Assembly: GCA_016648135.1 (NCBI GenBank)
Contig: JADDOH010010845.1
Coordinates: 35,008 to 99,007, forward strand
DNA: 64,000 nt
Reading direction: 5' to 3'
Source: Agrypnia vestita
Lineage: Eukaryota > Arthropoda > Insecta > Trichoptera > Phryganeidae
Below, one piece after another: positions 27,700 through 38,569 of the stretch. The translations under genes were made by a program, and so were the position numbers. How positions within the stretch are numbered: the first letter of the stretch is position 1; every line of letters starts with the position of its first letter. Under the pieces are notes generated by a model. That model worked only from the letters and a program-made list of their open reading frames with translations. It was not told where the DNA came from and made no database searches.

Positions 27700-29270
27700 A
27701 ACTTTTAATTTGGATTAAAATTGAATTAATTTTAAATTTGATTAAAAACAGTATAATATGAATCTCGTCTAACGTAAACAGTTGTTAGCGCGGCCATTTT
27801 GAATACTGTCGCAGATGGTCCTCGGGAGCTGGTCAATCGATCGCCTTCAAGGAGAGCCGCATTCTCTGGGCGGCCCGTCGCAAACACGAGAGCTTTAGCT
27901 CATCGTGAGGATGACGTCACTTCCTTCTGCCTCGACTGCTCTGCCTCGACTGCACACTTCGTTATTAAAAAACGTGTTGTGATATGTTTACATTACTTAC
28001 TTCATATCTCACACCCCACGTGCAACATTTTTTGAAAATTATTTCGTACATAACTTCTTGTTTGTCGGCTCAAATATTCGTGAAAGCTTAATACTAAAGA
28101 ATAATAGAAAGCCGACAAAACAAAGTGTTATTAAGCGTGAGCGTTAAAAAAAGGCAAATGCAAAAGACGCCCGACTTCATTATATAGCCCACAGCGGTAC
28201 ACCTGAAATGACTTTCATCGCTTGCAAATGACTTTCAGGGTGCGTAAACCTTTGTTTCGTTTCGAAAATCTTATAATATAAATACGAGCGAATACTTCTC
28301 GAATACTTTTTCTCTTCTTTTTCGCTTCTAATTTGTCCATTCCTCTCCCTATCGACCGAAGATTATTCACACAAGCTCCGCATTTAGCCTATTTTCATTC
28401 TAATTATGCCAATTCCACGCTTCAGCTAGAGTGCCGCCAGTATAAATTGGCGTGTGAGGGAGGGCGTCCCTGTCGCGAAACAGAAATTGCCAGGGTGTAA
28501 ATTTATTAAATTTACACAATACATAATGTACGCAGTGTCCGGTGACCGGTGTCAGAGCCTTTAATAGAAATTTGGTCCGGCAACACTAAAGAATGTGAAT
28601 GAAAACCTGTAATGGCGACCGCCCTATCTGCCAACCTGTCAAACTGCTTTTTCAGCTTCACAAAACTTTAATATTTCATTGGCAATTGTTCTTGCACCAC
28701 CTGCAAGGTGCTGCCAGACTGTTTTGGACGTAATTCAGTGTATATTGGAAATCAAGATGTCACAGCTCACGCGCAAATACGAGAATGAACTGAATGACAG
28801 GGCGAGGGTGCGGGCGGGGCGGGTTTTAGTTCCAAAGTCGCTGCACGCCAATTTACCATTGTCCACAGTGGCATCGGGGCGCCATTTACCTCATTTTCCG
28901 CGGTGAAAATGATTTGTTGCCACTCCACTGATGACGATATTCTCTCGAAATAAAACATGGACGAATTATTGCTTTAAATTTTTTATTTTTTTATTTTTGT
29001 ACTGTACATACGTTGTGAACTGTCTACATTTGTATATAATACAAATCTAGACAGCATTAAAAATTTGTAATAATATATATAATACTCCATTTTCTCATAA
29101 TCGTGTACCGAATTTTTGGAAACTAAACCAACAATATTGTAAGTGATTTTAAATTATTGCGCCTCGTGATATAGCTAGACCGCGTTCAAAAGAATGTGCC
29201 CAAAAATATGCAAAAATGAACACAAAAGAAGTTTTTCTAGTAAGTAAGTAACCTTTTTTAAACTAAAAAA
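27700..29270. other. intergenic/intronic, unassigned
   Basis: Contains a decayed LINE-A piece on the - strand near 28330-28430 (cgaccgaagattattcacac, compare 45440-45470). An ~85-bp repeat, 28445-28528, recurs inverted at 47283-47369. No gene recognised. Confidence 0.4.
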
Positions 29271-29275
29271 TATAC

Positions 29276-29912
29276 ATTTCAAATATGTTTTATTATACTT
29301 TGTAATACACACACAATATGAGTTATTAAATTACAACCATAGTTTCGAGAGGAGCAGTCCCTCTCATCATCAGGTATAGATAATAACTAACTTAAATACA
29401 AAATTTATCAATCTAATTGGGTAGGTCAGGGTTACAAAAAGTCTATAGGCCAAACCACTAGAAATTTAAATACACGCATAAAAGAACATCGCCGCTGCTT
29501 AAAAAATAACAATTTCTCCGAATTTGCCAATCATATAATTAACACCAATCATTCTTTCGATAGTCACAAATTAAAATTACTCCACTCGGTTCCTCATAGA
29601 CGATGGATAATGAATAGTTTGGAAACCGTTGAAATCCTAAAAAATTTAAATTCTGGAAACACATTAATAAATAATATCACATTTCAGTCCACTTCACCAC
29701 TCCTAGAGCTGTTCGGCGAAAAAAATACCCTTCCCTGCCGCGCGCCCCCCTGACCCCCCTGACCTACCCAATTAGATTGATAAATTTTGTATTTAAGTTA
29801 GTTATTATCTATACCTGATGATGAGAGGGACTGCTCCTCTCGAAACTATAGTTGTAATTTAATAACTCATATTGTGTGTGTATTACAAAGTATAATAAAA
29901 CATATTTGAAAT
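29276..29912 (+). mobile_element. Penelope-like element with inverted terminal copies
   Basis: A ~155-bp arm (29276-29430) reappears inverted at 29756-29912, nearly identical (tttcgagaggagcagtccct in one, inverse in the other). Between them the + frame from 29442 reads SIGQTTRNLNTRIKEHRRC, FANHIINTNHSFDSHKLKLL, NSLETVEILKNLNS: the GIY-YIG endonuclease of Penelope retroelements. The frame runs on into the right arm and stops near 29820. Confidence 0.78.
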
Positions 29913-30159
29913 TATAATGTTGCACCACGAAGTATCTGCCAAATCTTTCAATGATAAAAAATATACATTTATTTGGAATATCACATTGAGGCTTGTAATA
30001 GGGCTTGCCAGGCAACTTTCCCCGCTTTCTTCTTAGGGTCCACCACCTTTTGATTGTGGTCGACCTATAGAATTGTTATTTTTTTTATATTGCAGTTTTT
30101 TTTGGCAATGAGATGCATTTTTTTGCTCTGTCGTCGATGATACTGTTTGTACATTGTCC

Positions 30160-30240
30160 TTAGGATTCCTGTTCAGGGTGAGCGTTGTTGTACTCGATGG
30201 ACCTCAGGATGTAGTCGGGAACGGGGTGGATGTGGGCGCC
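30160..30240 (-). CDS. cuticle gene A exon 4 (C-terminus)
   Basis: GAHIHPVPDYILRSIEYNN..AHPEQES and stop TAA. Acceptor tgttccag. Only about 65 bp separate the acceptor from a LINE fragment in the intron. Confidence 0.94.
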   Translation of the reverse strand, partial: GAHIHPVPDYILRSIEYNNAHPEQES

Positions 30241-32290
30241 CTGGAACACAATAATTCATTTCTCATACCTCACATACCTCATACCTCATACCTCAATACC
30301 TCACAAAGAAGTTTCTGAGATATCTCTACATGAGAGAGTACGGGCATTATCCTTGGCTTTACCCAACCGAGTTTCTCCAGGGTATGCTTGGCTACAATAG
30401 TTTAGAGACTAGAAGGAATGTGTATTTGATTACACATTTTTATCGATTGTTGCGCGGTATGATCGATAATCCTCAAATTATGCAGAGCATTGGTTTGTAT
30501 GTTCCTGATAATTACACTAGACATCGTCAGCATAGATTGTTTCACATTCCAATACACAGGACCAACCTGCCGATGGTTATGCCTGTTGGAAGAGCCACAG
30601 CTATGCTGAACAAAATCGCTTTGGGTATTGATATATTCCATGTGTCTGAGGGGGTTTTCAGAAGCGGGATTCTCCTACACCTTTGACCAGATTTATGTTA
30701 TTTTTAATTTATTAAATATTTTCATTTTTGATATATACTTCTAATATGTATGCCTTAAACATTTTGTTTGTCATGTACATATTATCATAAAATAAATTGA
30801 ATTGAATTGAATTAAATTGAATTGAATTGAATTTCGTTTTTACTACAACGCAATGAGGAACTTTTCATTTTTTATAGGTGAATTATAAAAACGGGGCAAT
30901 TTTTGTGATTTTTTTTAAAGAAAACCTATACAAATTATGGTATTTGTATCGTTTCTACATAAAAGTACACACGCTTATGAGAATATGTAAAAAAAAATTA
31001 TAAAAAAATATTCAACATCGGCGGAAAATTCTCGAGTTTTATCGACTGCCGAAAAAAAGGTCCTCCGCGGTGACCACTCCCATTTCGTCTGTAATCGTCA
31101 GAATTAAAAAAAAACAAAAAGATTATCAAAATTGACACTGTAATTTAGTCTTTGACGTGGGAGTTTTTGAAAATATACATTTTTGACAAAATAGCGGGCG
31201 TTTGAATTTAAAATAGCGTTTTTTAGGGAAAATTTCGGGTTTATTATGCCGATAAAAAAACTAAGTCACTTAAAAAAATCTTACGACAAAGACTAGCTAA
31301 TTACAAGTACATTGGTTCAGTGGTTGCCGAGATATTTTGGCCACCGATTTTCAAAACGTGGTATCGAGTAAAACGCGTTTGAAAATTGAGCAATGTATGA
31401 AAGTAAACAAGGAGATGCCATTATTATCAGCCGTAACTTCGTTAGTTTTTTGAATTTCAGCTTGAAATTTTCACCAGATATTCGCAAGACCTCAAGCTTT
31501 AAGAAAAAATGTATTTTTTCAAAATGTCTAGGCAGTTGAGCGGCTATCGCTCAGCTATAGTGTGATAGGATTGTTTCGCGCTCACCTGCGGCTGGTATCC
31601 GTTCTCGTCGGCCACGTAGGAGAACTGCACCGGCGAGCCGTCCGGGGCGGTCCACTGGGCGGCTCCGCGCGCCGACTGCGCCTCGGCGTCCTGAAAATAT
31701 CCACAACACTTCAGTCCACAAAAGAATCCTCAATCGGCTAGGAGCCTGCAACCGCTAGAAAATGCGCCCCCAGGTGGCGGATAGGGAAAGCTCGCCAGAT
31801 ATAGAGGGTAGGAGGGAAATAAAATTGTACGATGTATAGAGGTATAAAAATCTTCGATAGCCTGCCGAGGAAATTTAAAACACGGAGAATATAATGAGGT
31901 TTAAACTGGAGTGCAAAAAATGTATTATAAAAACTTTTAAACGGTTGGATGGAATGCAATATGTCTAAGTGAAATCACATATTAGCCCACACAACATTAT
32001 GTGTGGAACTAAATAAATAAACAAACACATCGGTGGAAAGGTTTTTTCGAAACATGTAGGTGTAATTAAAATGACCGCGTGACCGGGCCGCCTACCTTGA
32101 CTCCCTCGTTCTTGAGCTCCCCCTGCTCCTGCGCGCTGATGCCGTTGCCGGTCTCGTAGGACCACTGGTAGGAGCCGCCGGGGCCGACGTCGCTGGTCTG
32201 CCGGACGATGGGCGCGGCTCCGTCGGGGCTCAGGTGCGACACGTCGGCCGCCGCGACCGCGACCAGCAGGGCGAGGATCAGGAACTTCAT
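30160..32290 (-). CDS. RR-1 cuticular protein A (three coding exons)
   Basis: Coding exons (- strand): 32290-32096, 31690-31586, 30240-30160, phase 0 throughout, 126 residues. A secreted chitin-binding structural protein of the cuticle. Residues 1-15 (MKFLILALLVAVAAA) are a signal peptide. The mature part has SYQWSYETGNGISAQEQGEL, then DAEAQ..AAQWTAPDGSPVQFSYVADENGYQP, which fits the insect cuticle protein signature G-x7-[DEN]-G-x6-[FY]-x-A-D-x2-G-[FY]-x-P-x6-P exactly. C-terminus PDYILRSIEYNNAHPEQES. ATG follows directly after the acceptor ccgcag. Non-coding exon 1 is at 33229-33202. Its tandem paralogue B lies 7 kb upstream in transcription. Nearest relatives are 'endocuticle structural glycoproteins'. 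Confidence 0.95.
30263..30840 (+). pseudogene. LINE-B fragment in intron 3 of cuticle gene A
   Basis: After a (catacct)n run at 30263-30304, the frame KKFLRYLYMREYGHYPWLYP through FRSGILLHL (stop 30684-30686) is the C-terminus of a jockey/CR1-type LINE ORF2. It ends in a (ttgaa)n tail to about 30838. Other copies: 37120-37690 and 51557-52170. Confidence 0.82.
30845..31560. other. intron of gene A, unassigned
   Basis: AT-rich with many homopolymer runs. No element ends or coding similarity seen. Confidence 0.4.
31586..31690 (-). CDS. cuticle gene A exon 3 (RR-1 core)
   Basis: DAEAQSARGAAQWTAPDGS to ADENGYQPQ, 35 codons. Acceptor atattttcag, donor gtgagc. Same length and phase as exon 3 of gene B. 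Confidence 0.95.
32096..32290 (-). CDS. cuticle gene A exon 2 (start, signal peptide)
   Basis: 65 codons from MKFLIL to ELKNEGVK. Acceptor gatccgcag abuts the ATG; donor gtaggc. The open frame extends upstream of the ATG into the intron, but the acceptor and comparison with gene B place the start here. Confidence 0.93.
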
Positions 32291-32298
32291 CTGCGGAT

Positions 32299-32510
32299 CA
32301 GTTGTGAAATCGGTCAAGCGGGGCGTGAAATTGTCAGACGGCTTGTGAAATTTTCAGACGGCTTGTGAAATCGGTCAGACGGCTTGTGAAATCGGTCAGA
32401 CGGCTTGTGAAATCGGTCAGATCGGTTGTGAAATCGGTCAGATAGGTTGTGAAATTGTCAGACGGCTTGTGAAATCGGTCATATCAGTTGTAAAATTGGT
32501 TTGACGAGTA
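32299..32510. repeat. ~21-bp minisatellite at the exon 2 acceptor of gene A
   Basis: About ten copies of gtgaaatcggtcagacggctt, shown here as gtgaaatcggtcagacggct, starting 9 bp from the coding exon. On the gene strand each unit reads like a branch point (CTGAC) plus a pyrimidine stretch (GATTTCAC). Gene B has a single matching unit at the same place (42230-42255). Confidence 0.88.
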
Positions 32511-32534
32511 GTGGTTTCAAGAAATGTACACAAT

Positions 32535-32975
32535 TCTTGACAGGTGGATTCCTGCCTTGAATGTGATTCGAAAATCTTCAAGCAATCGTGACCTAATATC
32601 AATAGTTATGAAGAGATGCGACATCAAAGTTTGCATTTTCTTTTATAACATTGCCGACTTATTTTTTTTAAAACGCTGGACGATCATTACAGTAACTTGT
32701 ATGAATATGAAAAATTCATTCGTTTCAATACAAGTTAAATAAAATCACAAAAACCCTGTAAAAAATTCAATTGAAATCGAAAAGTTTTTATCATTTTATT
32801 TGACTTGTAGTAAAGGGACTGAATTTTTCATATTCGATGTAAGTTACTGTGATGATAGTCCAACGTTGTACAAAAAATAAGTCGAGAAATATTGAAAAAA
32901 AAAAGAAAACTTTGATGTCATATGTCTCCATAACCATTGACCGTGGTTGTTTGAGCATTTTCGACTCATAATGAA
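32535..32975. mobile_element. fold-back MITE in intron 1 of gene A
   Basis: Two inverse arms about a centre near 32765: gacctaatatcaatagttat, atcattacagtaacttgtat, and the inverse gtaagttactgtgatgatag. Ends ..gttatggcacatcctgta near 33015. Confidence 0.7.
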
Positions 32976-33201
32976 ATTGTTAAGTATTGTGGCCTAGTTA
33001 TGGCACATCCTGTATTTTAAACTAGCGACGCTAAACTAGCGATTTGGTGTAAAGGACTAATTTGATCTGCGGTAAACGCTCAAGGGTATCTAGATCTGGG
33101 ATGTGCATCTGGGACGACTACCTAGATCGATTCCCTTAAGTTGGTAGACACGCACGAATGTCGTAATAAATTAACTGCGAGCCAAGAGGGCACGGACTCA
33201 C

Positions 33202-33229
33202 CTTGTCAGGTATCGGTCTGATTAGAACT
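33202..33229 (-). other. cuticle gene A non-coding exon 1
   Basis: Runs from the predicted initiator A (ACAGTT, 33229) to donor aag|gtgagt. The position is inferred from the TATA box and from the same layout in gene B; no start codon lies in it. Confidence 0.6.
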
Positions 33230-33254
33230 GTGCCTCCACGCACGCGGACCGCCT

Positions 33255-33262
33255 CTTTTATA
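33255..33262 (-). promoter_or_regulatory. TATA box of cuticle gene A
   Basis: TATAAAAG on the - strand, 33 bp before the predicted start ACAGTT, with the same spacing and core as gene B. Just upstream are blocks shared with gene B: GCAGAGGTC (about 33281-33289) and CCGAAATCAGC (about 33310-33320). Confidence 0.75.
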
Positions 33263-33333
33263 GGGACGTCTTCGCCGACCTCTGCCCCGAGATAAGCGCT
33301 GTCGCCCGCGCTGATTTCGGAGGCTGCGCGCTA

Positions 33334-35252
33334 GGGTGTGTCACTTTTTTCAACTTTCGATTTTTCAAATTTAATAGTTCTCAAAAGTTGCATTTTTATA
33401 TATATGTTATTAAATGCTGTATTTACAGTTTTCTTCTTCAATACTGGTACTTTTGGCTATTTAAAAGGCCTTGAAATATAGAAAAAGTTGCAAAATAACG
33501 TTCCAATCAGAACGATATATTTTTTGTATTTACCAATTGTATTAGTAATTAAATGCTTTTTTCTAATAATAATATAGGTAGCATGAGGATAACGCCATAT
33601 TTAAGTTCATTTTGATAATCTGTTAGCGTTAAATACCTACCCCCTTTCGGGCAATTTCGGCTTGTTTTGGGTCGCGCTCCCGTTATGCGCGCCTCGTTAG
33701 GTCAGACTCCATACCGAACGTTTGTATTTTGTTTGCTTACTTGTTTTCAACCGTCGTAAAGTTTCTACATATTATACATAATAAATTTAAGTGTTTTATT
33801 CATTCATGAAACGAATCACAATGGCATCGAATCCGTCGAGTTCAAAAGAAACCAGAGGTCGTACGAAATTACGTATTTTTGAGAAATATCCCTAAAAATT
33901 CAAAAGTACTATGTTACCAAGTTATGGAGATGTTTAAAGACATTATGAGTGGGCGTGTCACGAAATGAAACAGTCAAGCAGTTTAGAACCACAAGCAAAA
34001 GTCATCACTTCTCACGTGGCTCGAACCGTTCTTGAAGTTTGGAAAAATGCTAGCATTGTGAGCCAGCTTCTATTATCATATTGCAAACAGTATAGGCTAC
34101 TATCGAAAAAATTCAACAAAGAACCAAAAAGTCAATCGTATTTAGATAAAATAGAAAACTTAATCAACAATTCTTTTTGACATTGCTGCGTGCAAATGCA
34201 AAAATTCTTCTTCTTGTAAATGTAGAAAAAATAAAACTGTTCCAATTAAAGACCACCCATTTCTTGAAGACCAAAGAACCTTCAGATGCATAAGCATTGG
34301 AAACATAGTTAAAGGAAGAGAAAATTGAAAAATACCCAAAAAATTCGAAAAGTTGGCTGAAGTATGTGATCGTTATGGCGTATCGCACAGAGCAGGCGCT
34401 GCTATTGCTTCGGCTACACTGAGTGATGTCAGGGAGGCATCAAATGTTGACAAATGACAACAAAATTGTAATAGAATAGGGTATACGAGAGTTTTGAAAG
34501 CTCGTGCCTCGCAAAAATCATTGTTGAGATCTTTTGTGATACACAAATCAATTTTGAGAGCGATCATTATTACGACATGATTTCCTGGCAGGATGAGAAA
34601 CTTGACACTGACTGAACTACCGCTTTTGAGCTGTGTACTTATAAAGTGAAGAGCTGAGGACAGTTTTCGTCGAACGAGACGTCCGAATATTCGATTTTCC
34701 CAAGTCCCTGCCACACACCGTCAGTAGAAAGAAATCTACTGACTGTGTGTGGCAGGGAAATGCGTGGATTCCTTAAATTGACGACTGTAGCTGCAGGTTC
34801 TGTCGTAGGGTAAACATTTAGAGAAGGTTTTATTGCAGCCAAGAAGAATTCCAGGAAAATTATGCCAATGTTTAATTCTAAGAAATGACTATAGCAGTCT
34901 TTAAAAATACTCTTTTTGGAAAATTTTGTATGTTTTATAATTTTTTTTTAATAAATCAGCTTAAAATTTGCGGTAAATTTTTATTTTAGTATATTATCTA
35001 TATATATATATTAACGAAATTAAGTAATCTGATAAGAATTATGTAGAAGAAAACAGCACTTTTATTACCTCTGAAAAATCACTAAAAACCAACATTTTCA
35101 GAATATTTGGCTCGGCACAACGAGCCAAAAGTATACTTGAATTGCATTTTTTTTTGCATTTTTATATAGTTATAAATGCAATGCAACGTTTGATAACTAT
35201 TAAGCTTAACAATTAAAAACTTTTTTTTTTCGCCATATGAAGTGACACACCC
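33334..35252. mobile_element. 1,919-bp TA-flanked DNA transposon splitting promoter A
   Basis: Ends gggtgtgtcactt and inverse aagtgacaccaccc-type aagtgacacaccc; TA on each side (33332-33333, 35253-35254). Inside, the + strand has decayed frames: SSLEPQAKVITSHVARTVLE (33965-34180), then DIAACKCKNSSSCKCRKNK (about 34168-34225) and RAGAAIASATLSDVREAS (about 34385-34440). These resemble a transposon-borne protein family common in insects whose function I cannot name. Frameshifts make it inactive. Confidence 0.72.
33965..34180 (+). pseudogene. transposon protein remnant, N-terminal part
   Basis: 71-residue frame MKQSSSLEPQAKVITSHVAR to YLDKIENLINNSF, continuing after a frame break into a Cys-rich stretch (C-x-C-x5-C-x-C). 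Part of the TA-flanked transposon; no host role claimed. Confidence 0.55.
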
Positions 35253-35296
35253 TACTGTGTGCATCCTCGGATGAGTTTTTTCTTCTCCGCCACCGT

Positions 35297-35305
35297 TCAA
35301 GGTCT
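35297..35305 (+). promoter_or_regulatory. FTZ-F1-like site displaced from gene A promoter
   Basis: TCAAGGTCT, 8 of 9 with the FTZ-F1 consensus YCAAGGYCR. With the transposon removed it would sit about 114 bp upstream of the TATA box of gene A, matching TCAAGGTCA 132 bp upstream of the TATA box of gene B. The flank ggatgagttttttcttct is also shared with B (ggatgggattttttttct). Confidence 0.5.
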
Positions 35306-35514
35306 TCGGCTCTCTCTCTGGCCTGATGCCCCCTGTCGATGCTTTTGTCTCGATGCACGCGCGGTTTTTGTTGTTCATCTCCCGAATGGAAGAGATTGTA
35401 GTTTTACGACTTCTTCGATCTTCCGATTCCCGTTGAGTTATGAGCCTGTTGTTTTTTTTACGTTTTTAGTTTTAGGAATGCCAACACTAGTGAATAGTCA
35501 AGACTTAACTTAAG

Positions 35515-36003
35515 GTACTGATACACGCGCTTATTAGTGGCACGTGAGCATGCGCAGTATTGAGCTTCTCAAGCCATTGCTGTTTAGTGGCATGTGTGTA
35601 TGCACATTGCTAGTAATCAGCATGCTCATAAATCAACCGCCGGTTGATTTATGAGCATGCTAATGTCATTCACCACGAGAAGGAGTATCTTTTGAGCATG
35701 TGCGAACAGGCTTGCTTATTATGAGCACGCTTACGTCATTCGCGGGCTTCGCGGCTGGTATTATCAATGCGATCTTCTCAGTCCGCGACACATGAAACAA
35801 ATATGGCGCGCTGGGGAGATGACAATACATTACTTTTCGTGACTTGTTACAGGAATCACAAATGTCTGTGGAATACGCGGTCAACGCTATGTAAAAATAA
35901 AATAGCAAGAAATAATGTTTATGAAACTTTATTAAAAGACATAAACGATTCAAATCTTACAATGAAAATTATAAAAACTAAAATAAAAAATATTTTATCA
36001 ATC
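35515..36003 (+). mobile_element. GCATGC-rich element with MADF remnant, copy 2
   Basis: Starts ggtactgatacacgcgctta after TTAA and has repeated gcatgc units. A + frame, 35767-36015, reads RWGDDNTLLFVTCYRNHK, CLWNTRSTLCKNKIARNNVY, the same MADF-like remnant as 19228-19437 and in a better state. The right end is replaced by another repeat at 36004. Confidence 0.65.
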
Positions 36004-36395
36004 AATATATTATAGATGTCTCGCAGAGACGAAATTATATTTTTATGGGAAAGTAGGTATGGAAGTCTTTGGATGTTCGTAGGGCTTACGATCTATCGTA
36101 CGGCTGGCTTAAGTGATCACTTCACACAATGAAACGTTCACATTCATCTACGATAGAATACCATGTCTTTTAATTTTTGGAATTTGTATATATTTAAATT
36201 ATACGACATGTTCCTTTGCGCGACCGGCATCCAAAACTTTTTCTCTCCCCTTAAATAACCACAGATGTCACTAATGAGATATCTATTTACGAGGTATGAA
36301 AGTCTTTGGGTGTACATACGAACACTCAAAAACTTCCATAACTATTTTTCTATAAAAATATAATTTCGTCTCTGCGAGACATCTATAATATATTG
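36004..36395. mobile_element. complete 'GATGTCTC' fold-back element
   Basis: tagatgtctcgcagagacga ... and inverse tcgtctctgcgagacatcta at 36370-36392. Inner parts gtgatcacttcacacaatg and ggcttacgatctatcgta are shared with about nine fragments elsewhere. Flanks atta / taat. Confidence 0.7.
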
Positions 36396-36571
36396 ATTGA
36401 TCGATTATGTCCCTGTGACAAAAATCCAGTACTGTTCAGAAAAATTTGGACAAACTCAAAATATTCTGATTATACTTTTGTGTTCAAAAGTAAGAGATAT
36501 TTTAAGAGCATTCCTTAGACGAATACAGGAATATTGTAAAATGAAAAAATAAACGTTTAAAGAAACGCAAA

Positions 36572-36800
36572 TTAATAACCGAACCGGTATATATATACAG
36601 GCTTTTCAAGGATTTTCGGTTCTGTATTGTTTGTTTGTAAAATTTGTAAACCCTTATTAATATCAAAAGAATGATTCATTTTCGAAAATTTGAAATAATT
36701 ATCGCCACTTAAACACCGTAAGTGTTCCTTGACTCTAACATCAAAATTTTTACACGTTTTTCTTACATGAAAATAATTAAAATCATTACGAACCAATTTT
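36572..36800 (-). pseudogene. Penelope GIY-YIG remnant
   Basis: - frame with KNFDVRVKEHLRCLSGDNYF and NHSFDINKGLQILQ: the R-x-K-E-H and N-H-x-F-D motifs of Penelope-type GIY-YIG domains. Short, dead. At 36869-36899 is a 12-bp-stem hairpin (ttttgcaaggtt). Confidence 0.6.
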
Positions 36801-37109
36801 TTTATTCATCGTAGAAATAATATGTATTGTTTTTTTCTATGCATTTTGTACCCTGTATTCTCTTGGTGTTTTGCAAGGTTTTGAACGAACCTTGCAAAAA
36901 AATAATGGTACAGAAATTTGCAAGTTTCATTCGTGTGCTTCGCACAGTTTTTCGTTCAGTAGGCTCGCGAGTGAGTGGGATCGAACTCCGGCAGACGATT
37001 AAGTTCCTCGGAGCATCATCGTCAAGTTGAAAATGATGCTACCCGATAGCTATTTTTTTTTTTTTAATAATAAAAATTTTGCGCGCGCGTTGTACTTTGG
37101 TTTTAAGCC

Positions 37110-37690
37110 TACGAACTCATTCAACTGACAAGAACATCGAATGTTAAAGATCTAGGTGTTAGATTTGTAAACAATCTAACAATTCACGATCACATAGAGA
37201 CGATCAGTGGAAATGCTTTGAGAATGTTAGGATTTGTTCTGCGTACTGCCAGGGTTTTCGAGAATACCCGCGTACTGAGAACTCTTTACGACTCCTTGGT
37301 GCGGAGTAGACTCGAGAGTGGCGCGATGATCTGGGGGCCACGTGGGAGCAAGTACTCTCTTATGGTGGAGAAAGTCCAAAAGAAGTTTCTGAGATATCTC
37401 TACATGAGAGAGTACGGGCATTATCCTTGGCTTTACCCAACCGAGTTCCTCCAGGGTATGCTTGGCTACAATATTCTATAGACTAGAAGAACTGTATGTT
37501 CCTGATATGACCTTAGACATCGTCTGCATAGATTGTTTCACATTCCAATATACAGGACCAACCTGCCGATGGTTATGCCTGTTGGAAGAGCCACAGCTAT
37601 GCTGAACAAAATCGCTTTGGGTATTGATATATTCCATGTGTCTGAGGGGGTTTTCCGAAGCAGGATTCTCCTACAACTTTGACATGAGTG
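37110..37690 (+). pseudogene. LINE-B ORF2 C-terminus with internal deletion
   Basis: VKDLGVRFVNNLTIHDHIET, ENTRVLRTLYDSLVRSRLES, REYGHYPWLYPTEF, then a deletion/frameshift near 37480 and the tail LPMVMPVGRATAMLNKIALG. It keeps about 90 residues more at its N-terminal side than the copies at 30305 and 51557. Confidence 0.8.
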
Positions 37691-38028
37691 AATTTATATA
37701 CGTTTGATATTTTGTTTGTATATTATCTCACTTGTTAATAATATTTATGTATTAAACATATGTTTGTAATGTAAATGTTATATTAAAAATTTTATATTTT
37801 GGGTCGGAAAAGAGTTGTCGTGAACGACGGGTTGGTACATTTAAATCGATACATGAGAATAAATCAGGACAGTCCACATTATTATTTAATATATTGTGAA
37901 GAAATTTAATATCTAGACATTTGCGTCTAGAAGCTAGAGACAGCAGAGAAGATGCAACAAAAAGTCGATCGCTTTAGGAATTTACGCTGAAAACGTTCAA
38001 TGTTTAAAACCAAATTAATTAATCAATT

Positions 38029-38200
38029 AGAAAGACATACAGAAAAATCAAATCCACGAAAAATATATGGCTGTTGAACCACGGATCTCCTCCTATCCGG
38101 GGCAGGCGCGTTATCCAATTACGCCAAAGCGGCCTTGTACATTTCCGTGAATATATCGACCTTATCTGTAAGTTTAATTTTTTATTAATTGATTAACTTT
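38029..38200 (-). mobile_element. TIR/tRNA-like element, copy 3 (truncated)
   Basis: Reverse orientation: agaaagacatacagaaaaat, then the inverse of the tRNA-like core (cgaaccacggatct-type gaaccacggatctcctccta and ttatccaattacgccaaagc). The far inverted end is missing. 38330-38400 repeats the flank of copy 1 (ttttctgtgaaatttaaaac). Confidence 0.6.
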
Positions 38201-38569
38201 TATTCTCTGGTACGGTAGGCACAAATAACTTTGTGTTTCTGCCGCTAGGGGACGCCAGAATTAGCCGTTTAATTCATTTTTATTTTTGGACACATTTGAT
38301 AACACACACGTATATTATATTCACACATTCTTATTGTGAAGTTGTAATTTTTTCAGAACAATTTTCTGTGAAATTTAAAACCAAATTAATTATTCAATTA
38401 TATATATGTACTTGATATTATGAATACTTGATGTTATTGATATTATTCAAAATAACGGAGCCTCACTCCAGTGTATTTCTGATTAATGAACAAAATTTCA
38501 AAAGTTTTTGGGCTTTTAATATCTTTACTTATTTTAAATATAAATACAATTTTTTTAACTGGCGGTTGT

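Noticed and set aside
32291..32317. upstream start (MTDFTTDPQ-) for cuticle protein A
   Set aside because: These codons lie before the acceptor ccgcag; gene B has the same layout, and the signal peptide starts at MKFLIL.
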